DNA of 35,741 nucleotides, taken from positions 1 to 35,741 of the forward strand of contig CAZMYO010000009.1 of NCBI GenBank assembly GCA_964570525.1, written 5' to 3'. How positions within the stretch are numbered: position 1 is the stretch's first letter; each line of letters starts with the position of its first letter. Under the pieces are notes generated by a model. The model saw only the letters and a program-made list of their open reading frames with translations, did no database searches and was not told the DNA's origin. Position numbers and translations under genes: made by a program. The DNA is from CAZMYO01 sp964570525. Its GTDB lineage: Bacteria > Patescibacteriota > Patescibacteriia > Magasanikbacterales > GWA2-37-8. Below, piece by piece: positions 6,482-13,724 of this stretch.

Positions 6482-8119
6482 ATGGCTAAACAAATTCTTT
6501 ATAGCGATGAAGCTCGTCGCAAACTGGTTCAGGGAGTAAACACCCTGGCGAATGTCGTAAAGGTTACGTTGGGCCCCAAGGGCCGCAATGTTGTTTTGGA
6601 TAAAGGTTACGGCGCCCCCACCATTACCAAAGACGGCGTGACTGTGGCCAAAGAAATTGAGGTGGAAGATAAATTTGAAAATGCCGGTGTCGAACTTGTT
6701 AAAGAAGTCGCCAGCAAAACCAATGATGATGTCGGCGACGGTACTACCACCGCCACCGTCTTGGCGCAAGCGATTGTTATTGAAGGTTTAAAGAACGTTA
6801 CGGCCGGCGCGAATCCGATCGCCCTCAAACGCGGTATTGACAAGTGTGTGGACGCGATTGTTGCCGAGTTAAAAAATAAAATTTCCAAACCGGTTGACCA
6901 GGAAGAAATTGCCAATGTCGCCGCCATTTCCGCCAACGATAAGGAAATCGGACAGAAGATCGCCGATGCTATGAAGGCGGTGGGCAAAGACGGCGTTATC
7001 ACCGTCGAGGAATCCCAATCTTTCGGCATGGAAATTGAGACCGTCAAGGGAATGCGCTTTGATAAAGGCTATGTTTCTCCTTACATGGTTACCAATGCCG
7101 AGCGCATGGAAGCCGAGTATAACGATCCGCTCATCTTAATAACCGATAAAAAGATTTCTTCAATTCATGATGTTTTGCCAATCCTCGAAAAAATTGCCCA
7201 GAGCGGCAAGAAAGACATCGTCATCATCGCGGAAGATGTCGAGGGTGAAGCGCTAGCTACTTTTGTCGTCAACAAACTTCGCGGCACCTTCAACGTGCTC
7301 GCCATTAAAGCTCCGGGCTTTGGCGATCGCCGCAAAGAAATGCTCCAGGATATCGCTGTCCTCACCGGTGGTAAAGTTATTTCCGAAGAAGTTGGTCTCA
7401 AATTAGACAAGACAGAGCTGGAAGATTTAGGCCGAGCCCACAAAGTAATTGCCACCAAAGAAACCTGTACGATCGTAGAGGGCAAAGGCGACAAGAATGC
7501 TCTCGAGGAGAGGATCACTCAAATTAAGAAAATGATCGAGCAAACCGACAGCGATTTTGATAAAGAGAAACTGCAGGAACGTCTGGCCAAGTTGGCCGGA
7601 GGTGTCGCTATCATCAGAGTCGGCGCCGCGACGGAAACCGAGATGAAGGAAGTAAAGCATCGCATTGAAGACGCGGTTGGCGCCACCAAGGCCGCCGTGG
7701 AAGAAGGCGTTGTGCCGGGCGGCGGCGTAGCTTTGATCCGCGCCGCGCGAGCCTTAGAAAAATTGCAGCTACACCCTGAAGAAAATGTGGCTATTCGTAT
7801 TTTATACCGCGCTTTGGAAGAGCCGCTCCGCCAAATTGCCGCGAACGCCGGCGTTGATGGCGCGGTCGTGGCCGAAGCCGTGCGCAAAGGCGATGGAAAC
7901 TTTGGATATAATGCGGTGACTGGTAACTACGAAGACATGGTAAAGGCCGGTATCATTGACCCGACCAAAGTTACCCGTTCCGCTCTTCAAAACGCCGCTT
8001 CTATCGCCGGCATGTTCCTCACTACCGAAGCCGTCATTACCGATATTCCTAAGAAAGATGAACCGGCGATGCCGCCGATGGGCGGAGGCATGGGTGGAGG
8101 AATGGGTGGAATGTACTAA
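6482..8119 (+). CDS. groEL: Chaperonin GroEL (Cpn60)
   Basis: A 545-residue full-length GroEL. It shows the equatorial ATP-site motifs 'TLGPKGRNVVLD' and 'NDDVGDGTTTATVLAQ' (about residues 29-95), the apical domain region including 'KAPGFGDRRKEML', the 'EEGVVPGGGVAL' stretch (about 408-420), and the C-terminal GGM repeat tail (GGGMGGGMGGMY). It makes the double-ring folding chamber used with GroES. The ATG at 6482 gives the standard 'MAKQILYSDEAR' start; no Shine-Dalgarno is visible. It ends the CIRCE-controlled operon and is followed by a strong terminator. Confidence 0.98.
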   Translation: MAKQILYSDEARRKLVQGVNTLANVVKVTLGPKGRNVVLDKGYGAPTITKDGVTVAKEIEVEDKFENAGVELVKEVASKTNDDVGDGTTTATVLAQAIVIEGLKNVTAGANPIALKRGIDKCVDAIVAELKNKISKPVDQEEIANVAAISANDKEIGQKIADAMKAVGKDGVITVEESQSFGMEIETVKGMRFDKGYVSPYMVTNAERMEAEYNDPLILITDKKISSIHDVLPILEKIAQSGKKDIVIIAEDVEGEALATFVVNKLRGTFNVLAIKAPGFGDRRKEMLQDIAVLTGGKVISEEVGLKLDKTELEDLGRAHKVIATKETCTIVEGKGDKNALEERITQIKKMIEQTDSDFDKEKLQERLAKLAGGVAIIRVGAATETEMKEVKHRIEDAVGATKAAVEEGVVPGGGVALIRAARALEKLQLHPEENVAIRILYRALEEPLRQIAANAGVDGAVVAEAVRKGDGNFGYNAVTGNYEDMVKAGIIDPTKVTRSALQNAASIAGMFLTTEAVITDIPKKDEPAMPPMGGGMGGGMGGMY

Positions 8120-8184
8120 GGAACAATGCTTGCCCGCCTCTGGCGGGGGCGGGGGGAATGTATTAACCCTAACAATCAGTATAA

Positions 8185-8224
8185 TAAAAAAAGCCGCTTC
8201 GGTACACATTGAAGCGGTTTTTTA
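8185..8224 (+). terminator. groEL intrinsic terminator
   Basis: An A-rich run and GCCGCTTC, a 10-base loop, then GAAGCGG followed by six T. Stem pairing extends into the A/T runs. It lies about 65 bases after the groEL stop. Confidence 0.85.
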
Positions 8225-8287
8225 ATTTACCAAAGATTGATATTTATGTTAATATTTACATAGTTATTACATATTTTTATCACAACC

Positions 8288-8316
8288 TTGACAAGCAGTT
8301 GTTTTAGATGTATATT
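8288..8316 (+). promoter_or_regulatory. Toxin-antitoxin operon promoter
   Basis: A perfect TTGACA at 8288-8293, a 17-bp spacer and TATATT at 8311-8316, 25 bases before the antitoxin ATG. The HTH antitoxin probably autoregulates here. Confidence 0.75.
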
Positions 8317-8341
8317 ATATTTAGTTATTAAAAATTACAGT

Positions 8342-9064
8342 ATGACCTATAAAGCCATCGACCCTCGGGCGTTGCGATCGCAATTCAATATGTCCCAAGA
8401 CGACTTGGCCCGGCGCCTGGGAATTTCGCGCCCCACGCTTGTAAAGATAGAAAAAAACGAAAGGCCCCTGTCGCTCTCTGAACGTGGCAAACTGGAGGAA
8501 ATTTTTGATTTAGTAAAAGACACGACGCGCAAAGATTCAACTGTGCGTATCAGTATTCCGCAGAAGAGTCTGGATAAGTTTAAGCAGGTTTTTTTATACA
8601 TCTTGGAAAAAGTCGGGAGCAAGCCGAATGTTGGCATGACAGTGCTCTACAAACTGCTTTATTTTATTGATTTTGATTACTACGAAAAATATGAAAATCA
8701 ATTAATGGGTTTAACGTACATCAAAAATTACCATGGCCCCACGCCAAAAGAATTTATCAAAGTTGTTGAAGAAATGAAAGAGGCTGGTGAGCTTGAAGAG
8801 ATGCAGAGCAAATACTTTACCTACGACCAAAAAAAGTATATTCCCGTAATACATCCCGACTTATCGAAATTAAATGGTCAGGAGTTGGAATTGATTGACG
8901 ACGTCCTGAATCGTCTTTCGGGTAAAAGCGCAAAAGAGTTATCCGAATATTCTCACAAAGACACTCCTTGGATGGTGGGCGAAGATGGAAAAGAAATAAG
9001 TTATGAGTCGGTATTTTATCGGGACAGCGATCACTCTGTGAGAGAATATGCCGACGAACTTTAG
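8342..9064 (+). CDS. HTH (XRE) plus Panacea (DUF4065) domain antitoxin
   Basis: A 240-residue protein. Residues about 12-60 form an XRE-type helix-turn-helix ('MSQDDLARRLGISRPTLVKIE'). Residues about 80-215 match the Panacea/DUF4065 (SocA-like) domain: 'LYKLLYFIDFDYYEKYENQ', then 'YHGPTPKEF', a strand/helix pair, and 'ELSEYSHKDTPW'. Panacea domains are known as versatile antitoxins that neutralise unrelated toxins, with the HTH giving autorepression. I chose ATG 8342 because the apparent TTG start at 8288 is the -35 box. The downstream toxin gene overlaps its last 17 bases, typical of a two-gene toxin-antitoxin operon. It is standard length for HTH-Panacea fusions. Confidence 0.85.
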   Translation: MTYKAIDPRALRSQFNMSQDDLARRLGISRPTLVKIEKNERPLSLSERGKLEEIFDLVKDTTRKDSTVRISIPQKSLDKFKQVFLYILEKVGSKPNVGMTVLYKLLYFIDFDYYEKYENQLMGLTYIKNYHGPTPKEFIKVVEEMKEAGELEEMQSKYFTYDQKKYIPVIHPDLSKLNGQELELIDDVLNRLSGKSAKELSEYSHKDTPWMVGEDGKEISYESVFYRDSDHSVREYADEL

Positions 9065-9407
9065 ACAGACCGGTGAATTTGAGAAGGACTTAAAAAGATT
9101 GCTGAAGAAGCGCCGAACATTATCAGACGATTTGGAAGAATTCAAAAAGATAGTTGGCTTCCAGCCTCTGGGCATTGGAAAAAACTTCGCTATTGTTACA
9201 AAACAAAATAGCTTGGTTATTGTAAAGGCACGTTTGTTTTGCAGAAGCCTGAAAGGCAACAGCCTGCGAATTATTTATGCCTACATAGAAAAAGATTTAC
9301 GGATTGAGCTTATCGGGATAGAATTTATTGAGCTTTACTTTAAAGGTGATAAAGCAAACGAAGACAGAGAACGGATAAAAGAGTATTTAAAATCACGCAG
9401 TAAATAA
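9048..9407 (+). CDS. RelE/ParE-superfamily-like toxin partner
   Basis: A 119-residue basic protein starting inside the end of the antitoxin gene. The N-terminal helix pair 'FRQTGEFEKDLKRLLKKRRTLSDDLEEF' and the core 'ARLFCRSLKGNSLRIIYAYIEKDLRIELIGIEFIELYFKGD' followed by 'ERIKEYLKS' resemble RelE/YoeB/ParE folds, where toxins cut ribosome-bound mRNA or act on gyrase. The strand 'RIIYAYIEKDLRIELIGIEF' is characteristic. The overlap with an HTH-Panacea antitoxin gene strongly supports a toxin role. Which activity it has cannot be told from sequence alone; the subfamily is divergent. Confidence 0.75.
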   Translation: MPTNFRQTGEFEKDLKRLLKKRRTLSDDLEEFKKIVGFQPLGIGKNFAIVTKQNSLVIVKARLFCRSLKGNSLRIIYAYIEKDLRIELIGIEFIELYFKGDKANEDRERIKEYLKSRSK

Positions 9408-9476
9408 CCACCCCTCACCCTAAGGGTATTTTTTATTTCCGGTAATCCGGTAAAATAAAACTCCCCAAACTCTACC

Positions 9477-9519
9477 AAAAAATTAAAAAGAAAAGGCGCC
9501 CCGATGTTCATCGGGACGC
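9477..9519 (-). terminator. Terminator of the 37-residue membrane protein gene
   Basis: Read on the minus strand: GCGTCCCGAT, loop GAAC, ATCGGGGCGC, with one U-G pair, then a T-rich tail. On the plus strand the same position would be a C-A mismatch, so the minus strand is favoured. Confidence 0.75.
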
Positions 9520-9538
9520 TTTTAGTTTCGCTCTCCTT

Positions 9539-9652
9539 TCAAGCGCGGAAAAAGGGGTTGTTGATGGCGATGTACATCTTCACCATCCACCAGAGGAGCG
9601 AAAGCATCATGGCGAAAGTCGCTCCGACAACGAGGCTGATCAGCGTTTGCAT
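9539..9652 (-). CDS. 37-residue single-span membrane protein
   Basis: A very short gene starting with ATG at 9652-9650 and stopping with TGA at 9541-9539. The product starts MQTLISLVVGATFAMMLSLL and continues with WWMVK and a short polar tail ending NNPFFRA, so one transmembrane helix is expected. Its reality is supported by a textbook ribosome binding site (AAAGGAG, 6 bases before ATG), a TTGACA promoter 24-50 bases upstream and a matched terminator downstream, all on the minus strand. No function is recognised. It is one of several orphan small membrane or exported genes in the window, and the smallest. Confidence 0.7.
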   Translation of the reverse strand: MQTLISLVVGATFAMMLSLLWWMVKMYIAINNPFFRA

Positions 9653-9675
9653 GGCGGTCTCCTTTCAGGAGAGAA

Positions 9676-9702
9676 ATTATCACAACGGCAGATTTTTGTC
9701 AA
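9676..9702 (-). promoter_or_regulatory. Promoter for the 37-residue membrane protein
   Basis: On the minus strand: TTGACA (9702-9697), a 15-bp spacer, GATAAT (9681-9676). Confidence 0.6.
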
Positions 9703-9769
9703 CATCCCGTCAAAGATAGAGCCCACGGCTGTTTTTTCGGGGAGAATGTCAGTCGTCGGAACGCGCCGA

Positions 9770-9798
9770 TTGCCAAGACTCAAATTATAAGGTAGAAT
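9770..9798 (+). promoter_or_regulatory. Promoter for the 9807 gene, nearly leaderless
   Basis: TTGCCA at 9770-9775, a 17-bp spacer and TAGAAT at 9793-9798. The ATG is 9 bases after the -10, so the transcript would start at or next to the start codon. Confidence 0.6.
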
Positions 9799-9806
9799 TA
9801 CCGCGT

Positions 9807-10292
9807 ATGTCACACCTACTCATCACTTTTTTTTCTAATTTCCCGCCCCAACTCGGCACGTTCCTCATGGCGGTGTTACCCATAGCCGAACGGTTCGCTT
9901 TGCCCGTTGCCATTACCGCTTTTCATCTGCCGGTGGGGGAGGCCTTTCTTTTGGTAATTATTGGCAACATGCTACCGGTGTTGGTTATTTTATCGTTAGC
10001 CGATAAATTTCATCAGTGGATTTCCACCAAAGATCACATATTTGGAAGAGCCTGGATAAAGTCCATTGCCCACGCGCAAAAAAAATTCGCTCGTTACGAA
10101 AAATACGGCCTCATCGGGCTTTTGATTTTTTTAAGCATCCCTTCCCCAATCAATGGAGCGTTCTCGGCTTCACTAATTGCTTTTATTTTGGGTTACCCCA
10201 TGCGGAAATCCCTGCCGTATCTTTTTGTCGGAATATTTCTTGGCAACTCCATTACTTTGGCCCTAACGCTAGGAGCGGTGAAGATATTTTAA
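9807..10292 (+). CDS. Putative small multi-drug export protein (Sm_multidrug_ex family)
   Basis: A 161-residue membrane protein with about four hydrophobic segments. The N-terminal 'LGTFLMAVLPIAERFALPVAI' and 'GEAFLLVIIGNMLPVLVIL', then a basic cytoplasmic stretch ('AHAQKKFARYEKYGLIGLLIFLSIPSP') and 'YLFVGIFLGNSITLALTLG' match the small integral-membrane family annotated as putative multidrug exporters. Evidence for actual drug export is weak across the family, so the substrate is unknown. prfB follows 31 bases downstream; the two may be co-transcribed. Confidence 0.75.
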   Translation: MSHLLITFFSNFPPQLGTFLMAVLPIAERFALPVAITAFHLPVGEAFLLVIIGNMLPVLVILSLADKFHQWISTKDHIFGRAWIKSIAHAQKKFARYEKYGLIGLLIFLSIPSPINGAFSASLIAFILGYPMRKSLPYLFVGIFLGNSITLALTLGAVKIF

Positions 10293-10323
10293 TAATGGTT
10301 TTTTAAGGGGAGGGGGCGATACT

Positions 10324-11400
10324 ATGTCCATCGAACGATTGCAAAATTTACAAACCAAGATCAAACAAACACAGGAGCTCTTAAAAATTAATGATCTCAA
10401 GAAAAAAATGACGGAGCTCGGTGACGAGATGAATCGTCCTGGTTTTTGGCAAGATCAGAAAACCGCCTCGACTATCTCGCAGGATTATCAGGACATCAAA
10501 AACGAGGTGGAGAAATGGGGGGAGTTAAAGAAACAAGCTGATGATTTAGTTGAGTTAGAAAAATCCGGTGATGAGTCCTTTAGGGAAGAAATTGAACGAC
10601 AGACGGGTGAACTTGCCAAGCAGTACGAGCAGTACGAGTTTTTTTTGTTACTGAACGGCCCTTATGATAAAAACAACGCCATCGTTTCTATTCACGCCGG
10701 GTCGGGCGGCACCGAAGCGCAAGATTGGGCCGAGATGCTGGCGCGCATGTTGACGCGTTTTTGCGAGAAACAAGGCTGGTCGGTTCGCGTGGTTGACGAG
10801 TCGCGCGGCGCCGAGGCCGGGTACAAATCAATTACTTTTGAAGTGAAGGGGCGCCATGCCTTTGGTTATCTTAAATCCGAACACGGTGTCCATCGGCTGG
10901 TACGCATCTCACCGTTTGACGCCGAGAAAATGCGTCACACATCGTTTGCTTTGATAGAAGTTTTGCCTGAAATTCCTGAAGAAACGCAAGTTGCTCTTGA
11001 TCCCAAAGACTTACGTATTGATACCTTTATGGCCGGGGGCCATGGCGGGCAGAGCGTGAACACCACCTACTCGGCGGTGCGCATCGTGCATATCCCCACG
11101 GGCATCAGCGTCTCTTGCCAGAACGAACGCTCGCAGATGCAAAACAAGGAAATGGCAATGAAAATTTTGAAGGCTAAACTCCACCGCCTGGAAGAAGAAA
11201 AAAAAGCCAAAGAACGAATTGAGTTGCGCGGCGAATATAAATCGGCCGAGTGGGGAAACCAGATTCGCTCCTACGTGCTCCACCCGTATCATTTGGTGAA
11301 AGATCATCGCACCGAGTATGAATCCACCGATCCGGAGGGAGTACTCGAGGGAAATTTATTGCCGCTTTCCGAAGCGTATCTGCGCTGGTTAAAACAGTAG
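10324..11400 (+). CDS. prfB: Peptide chain release factor 2
   Basis: A 358-residue class I release factor. The stop-codon-reading tripeptide is SPF ('RISPFDAEKM', near residue 196), the RF2 form that recognises UAA and UGA. The catalytic GGQ lies in 'AGGHGGQSVNTT' near residue 240. The N-terminal coiled-coil domain and the 'HAGSGGTEAQDWAEMLARM' segment are complete. The frame is continuous from ATG, so there is no programmed frameshift near the N-terminus as in many bacteria. A purine-rich GGGGAGG site precedes the start. Its presence argues against UGA recoding in this organism. It heads a tight run with the tsaC-like, DUF4015 and rsmA genes. Confidence 0.96.
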   Translation: MSIERLQNLQTKIKQTQELLKINDLKKKMTELGDEMNRPGFWQDQKTASTISQDYQDIKNEVEKWGELKKQADDLVELEKSGDESFREEIERQTGELAKQYEQYEFFLLLNGPYDKNNAIVSIHAGSGGTEAQDWAEMLARMLTRFCEKQGWSVRVVDESRGAEAGYKSITFEVKGRHAFGYLKSEHGVHRLVRISPFDAEKMRHTSFALIEVLPEIPEETQVALDPKDLRIDTFMAGGHGGQSVNTTYSAVRIVHIPTGISVSCQNERSQMQNKEMAMKILKAKLHRLEEEKKAKERIELRGEYKSAEWGNQIRSYVLHPYHLVKDHRTEYESTDPEGVLEGNLLPLSEAYLRWLKQ

Positions 11401-11405
11401 ACGCT

Positions 11406-12533
11406 ATGCAAGTCCTCACCGAATGCAACTTGGCCGAGATTGTCTTCGAACTTTTGAACGGCAAAACATTGGTATTTCCGACCGAGACCTCGTATGGGCT
11501 AGGCTGCGACGCTACCAACCAGCCCGCGGTTGATAAAATTTTTAAAATTAAGGGCCGGTCGAGTGATAAGCCATTGTTGGTAGTAGTGCCAGCTATTGAG
11601 ATGGCGAAAAAATATTTGATATGGAATGAACTCTTAGAAAAGATTGCGACTCGGTACTGGCCGGGGCCGCTTACTGTGGTGGGAGAGTATTCGTTACCCC
11701 CTCTTTTTAAGGAGGGGTCGGCCTCAAGGCCGGGGGAGGTCACTGATGTGCGGATGGTAGGCTTTAACAGAAGTTTAAAGAATAGACAAAAATTAAGACA
11801 AAATAAAACCACCGCCGAGAAGATTCTGTGGCAAGAATTTAAGGGAAAACAATTTGGCGGATGGAAATTTCGTCAGCAACACGGCATCGGACCATATGTG
11901 GCTGATTTCTATCAACCGGATTCTAAAGTGATTATTGAAATTGATGGCGATGTTCATTTTATTACGGACGAAAAAATCACCAAAGATCAGGATCGACAAC
12001 AATGGTTTGAACAGATGGGCTATACAGTTATTCGTTTTAACAATGTTGATGTTTTTAACAATTTAGAAGGAGTGCTCACAGATATCTATAACTGTATCGC
12101 GACACGAGTGACCTCCCCCCGACCCATCCTTAAAGTGACCTCCCCTCGCCCCATCCTTAAAGTGACCTCCCCTCGCCCCATCCTTAAAGTGACCTCCCCT
12201 CGCCCCTCCTTAAAAAGAGGGGGAGACGAATTGGCCGTCGGGGTCGTCTCTAAAGAAAACACCCTCGCTATCCGCGTCACCGCTCATCCGCTCCTTAAAT
12301 CCATTACCGAAAAGTTGGGGCGGCCGCTGGTTGCCACCTCGGCCAATATTTCCGATAGCGGAGATATTTATGATGCCAAAGAAATTATCACCCAGTTTTC
12401 CGGGCGGGAAATTCAGCCCGATATTATTTTAGATTATGGCACGCTTACGCGTCAGCCGCCAACCACGATCGTGAGTGTTGCGGGTAAAAATTTTAAAGTG
12501 CTTCGGCAAGGAGAAATTAAGGCCGCTGTATAG
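11406..12533 (+). CDS. tsaC: YrdC/Sua5-type threonylcarbamoyl-AMP synthase with an internal DUF559 element
   Basis: A 375-residue product. Residues 1-96 and about 278-375 are the two halves of a YrdC/Sua5 domain, which makes threonylcarbamoyl-AMP for the universal tRNA t6A modification. Seen motifs: 'FPTETSYGLGCDA', 'KIKGRSSDKPL', 'WPGPLTVV' on the left, and 'NTLAIRVTAHP', 'PLVATSANISDSG', 'TTIVSV...LRQGEI' on the right. Residues about 98-273 are an inserted unit: repeat-encoded linker, a DUF559 (Vsr-like, PD-(D/E)XK) domain, then four copies of a 9-residue repeat. Removing the insert leaves a normal-length enzyme of about 200 residues. The frame is open throughout, so the protein may be made as one chain with the insert in a surface loop. 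It lies 5 bases after prfB and 2 before the next gene. Confidence 0.9.
   Translation: MQVLTECNLAEIVFELLNGKTLVFPTETSYGLGCDATNQPAVDKIFKIKGRSSDKPLLVVVPAIEMAKKYLIWNELLEKIATRYWPGPLTVVGEYSLPPLFKEGSASRPGEVTDVRMVGFNRSLKNRQKLRQNKTTAEKILWQEFKGKQFGGWKFRQQHGIGPYVADFYQPDSKVIIEIDGDVHFITDEKITKDQDRQQWFEQMGYTVIRFNNVDVFNNLEGVLTDIYNCIATRVTSPRPILKVTSPRPILKVTSPRPILKVTSPRPSLKRGGDELAVGVVSKENTLAIRVTAHPLLKSITEKLGRPLVATSANISDSGDIYDAKEIITQFSGREIQPDIILDYGTLTRQPPTTIVSVAGKNFKVLRQGEIKAAV
11697..12223 (+). mobile_element. DUF559 nuclease-like element with 21-bp terminal inverted repeats
   Basis: A 527-bp unit inside tsaC. Its ends are perfect 21-bp inverted repeats (11697-11717 and 12203-12223; the left begins CCCCCTCTTTTTAAGG). 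A second inner inverted pair is GGGGAGGTCACT at 11733-11744 and AGTGACCTCCCC at 12188-12199. The enclosed domain, from an in-frame ATG at 11754, has the DUF559 pattern: 'LRQNKTTAEKILWQEFKGK', 'FRQQHGIGPYVADFYQPD', 'VIIEIDGDVHF', 'GYTVIRFNNVDV'. The D...ExD arrangement fits a PD-(D/E)XK nuclease related to Vsr. DUF559 proteins are usually stand-alone and about 110-120 residues. No intein splicing motifs are present. That this is a mobile unit is an inference from the inverted repeats and the clean interruption of a conserved enzyme. Confidence 0.75.
12108..12214. repeat. Four tandem 27-bp repeats in frame
   Basis: The unit begins GTGACCTCCCC and ends ATCCTTAAA, starting at 12108, 12135, 12162 and 12189. 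The 27-bp period equals nine codons and encodes VTSPRPILK three times, then VTSPRPSLK. The copies are near-identical, suggesting recent expansion of one end of the element. This is not a CRISPR: there are no spacers. Confidence 0.9.
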
Positions 12534-12535
12534 CT

Positions 12536-13723
12536 ATGGATAAAAATAAACTTAAATTTTTAGCTTCTCTTCCACTGCATCCCAAAGCGGCTTTTTGGGC
12601 GCTGGCGATAGTCTCGGCCGGCAGCGTTTTTTTTATCTTAGGAAGTTGGTTAGAAGTTCATCAAGAGATAAACAGGATCAATCAATCCATTAGGCAGCAT
12701 GAAATCCGCCGGAGTATGGTGAAAGGGGAGAAAGTTGCCAAGCAAACCGTTAAGGGGGTTTATTTAACCGCTTACTCCGCCGGCAATCCCAAAAAACTCG
12801 CCGAGATTATCAAGCTCATTGATGCGACCGAACTCAATGCTGTCGTGATTGATATTAAGGATTATAGCGGAAAAATTCTCTACGATAGCCAGCTTGCTAT
12901 GGTAAAGGATCTTAAGTTAAAAGATAATCGTCTGGGCAATGTCGCCTTGATCATTGAAAAATTGCGTGAACACAAAATTTATACAATCGCCCGCCAGACT
13001 GTTTTTCAAGATCCAGCCTTGGCCGAGAAGCGTCCCGAGTGGGCGATTAAAAATAAAAGCGGGGGAGTGTGGCGCGACAATAAAGGCCTTTCCTGGGTTG
13101 ATCCCACCAAACTTGAGGTTTGGAAATACAATGTAGCAATTGCCAAGGAAGCGGCGCGTTTGGGGTTTGATGAAATCAACTTTGACTACGTTCGTTTTCC
13201 TTCCGACGGCGACATGAGCCAGGTGGTCTACAGCAACGGCAAGAATAAAAAATATGAAATTATGAGAAAATTTTACACTTTTCTTGGCAAGCAGATGGAC
13301 GCGGCGCCGGTCTGGATATCCTTTGACATGTTTGGATTGGTGATGGAAGCCAAGGGAAATTTTGATTTGAATATCGGTCAGCGGTTGGTTGACGCGGTAG
13401 ACAATGCCGATTACATCTCTCCAATGATGTATCCTTCGCACTACCCGTCCGGCCATCTCGGTCTCAAAAACCCAGCCGCTTTTCCCGGTAAAGTCATCGC
13501 CCATGGCCTGGAGATCGGCACTCCTGTTTTCAAAAATACGCGCGCGGAGGTGCGCCCCTGGATTCAAGCGTTTAATCTCGGTGCGACCTATGATGCCACC
13601 AAAATCCGGGAAGAAATAGACACGGTGGAAAAATATACCGATGCGGGATGGATGCTATGGAATGCGGCGAATCGATATACAACGGCCGGATTGCGTGGAG
13701 AAGTAGGAACCGCATCGCTCTAG
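12536..13723 (+). CDS. Putative glycoside hydrolase, DUF4015 family
   Basis: A 395-residue protein with an N-terminal membrane anchor (about residues 19-38) and an extracytoplasmic DUF4015 domain. Conserved stretches include 'VKGVYLTAYSAG', 'NAVVIDIKDYSGKILYDS', 'YTIARQTVFQDP', 'WVDPTKLEVWKYNVAIAKEAA', 'GFDEINFDYVRFPSDG', 'WISFDMFG' and 'DYISPMMYPSHY', a TIM-barrel pattern of GH13-like hydrolases with acidic residues at strand ends. Carbohydrate substrate and activity are unproven for the family; a role in cell-wall or surface-glycan handling is likely. It starts 2 bases after tsaC and ends just before rsmA, so it belongs to the prfB-to-rsmA operon. Confidence 0.85.
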   Translation: MDKNKLKFLASLPLHPKAAFWALAIVSAGSVFFILGSWLEVHQEINRINQSIRQHEIRRSMVKGEKVAKQTVKGVYLTAYSAGNPKKLAEIIKLIDATELNAVVIDIKDYSGKILYDSQLAMVKDLKLKDNRLGNVALIIEKLREHKIYTIARQTVFQDPALAEKRPEWAIKNKSGGVWRDNKGLSWVDPTKLEVWKYNVAIAKEAARLGFDEINFDYVRFPSDGDMSQVVYSNGKNKKYEIMRKFYTFLGKQMDAAPVWISFDMFGLVMEAKGNFDLNIGQRLVDAVDNADYISPMMYPSHYPSGHLGLKNPAAFPGKVIAHGLEIGTPVFKNTRAEVRPWIQAFNLGATYDATKIREEIDTVEKYTDAGWMLWNAANRYTTAGLRGEVGTASL

Positions 13724-13724
13724 T

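Noticed and set aside
8288..8341. Upstream TTG start for the antitoxin
   Set aside because: The TTG is part of the TTGACA -35 box of the operon promoter; ATG 8342 gives the expected N-terminus.
9408..9476. Plus-strand terminator after the toxin gene
   Set aside because: Only a short CCGG-TAAT-CCGG stem with a bulged AT extension is visible; not convincing.
10324..10480. Programmed frameshift in prfB
   Set aside because: The RF2 frame is continuous from its ATG; no internal TGA or slippery site interrupts it.
12108..12214. CRISPR array
   Set aside because: The 27-bp units are directly adjacent with no spacers, and are read as protein.
11697..12223. Intein in tsaC
   Set aside because: No splicing-domain motifs or Cys/Ser/Asn junction residues; the insert is a DUF559 domain with repeat-encoded flanks.
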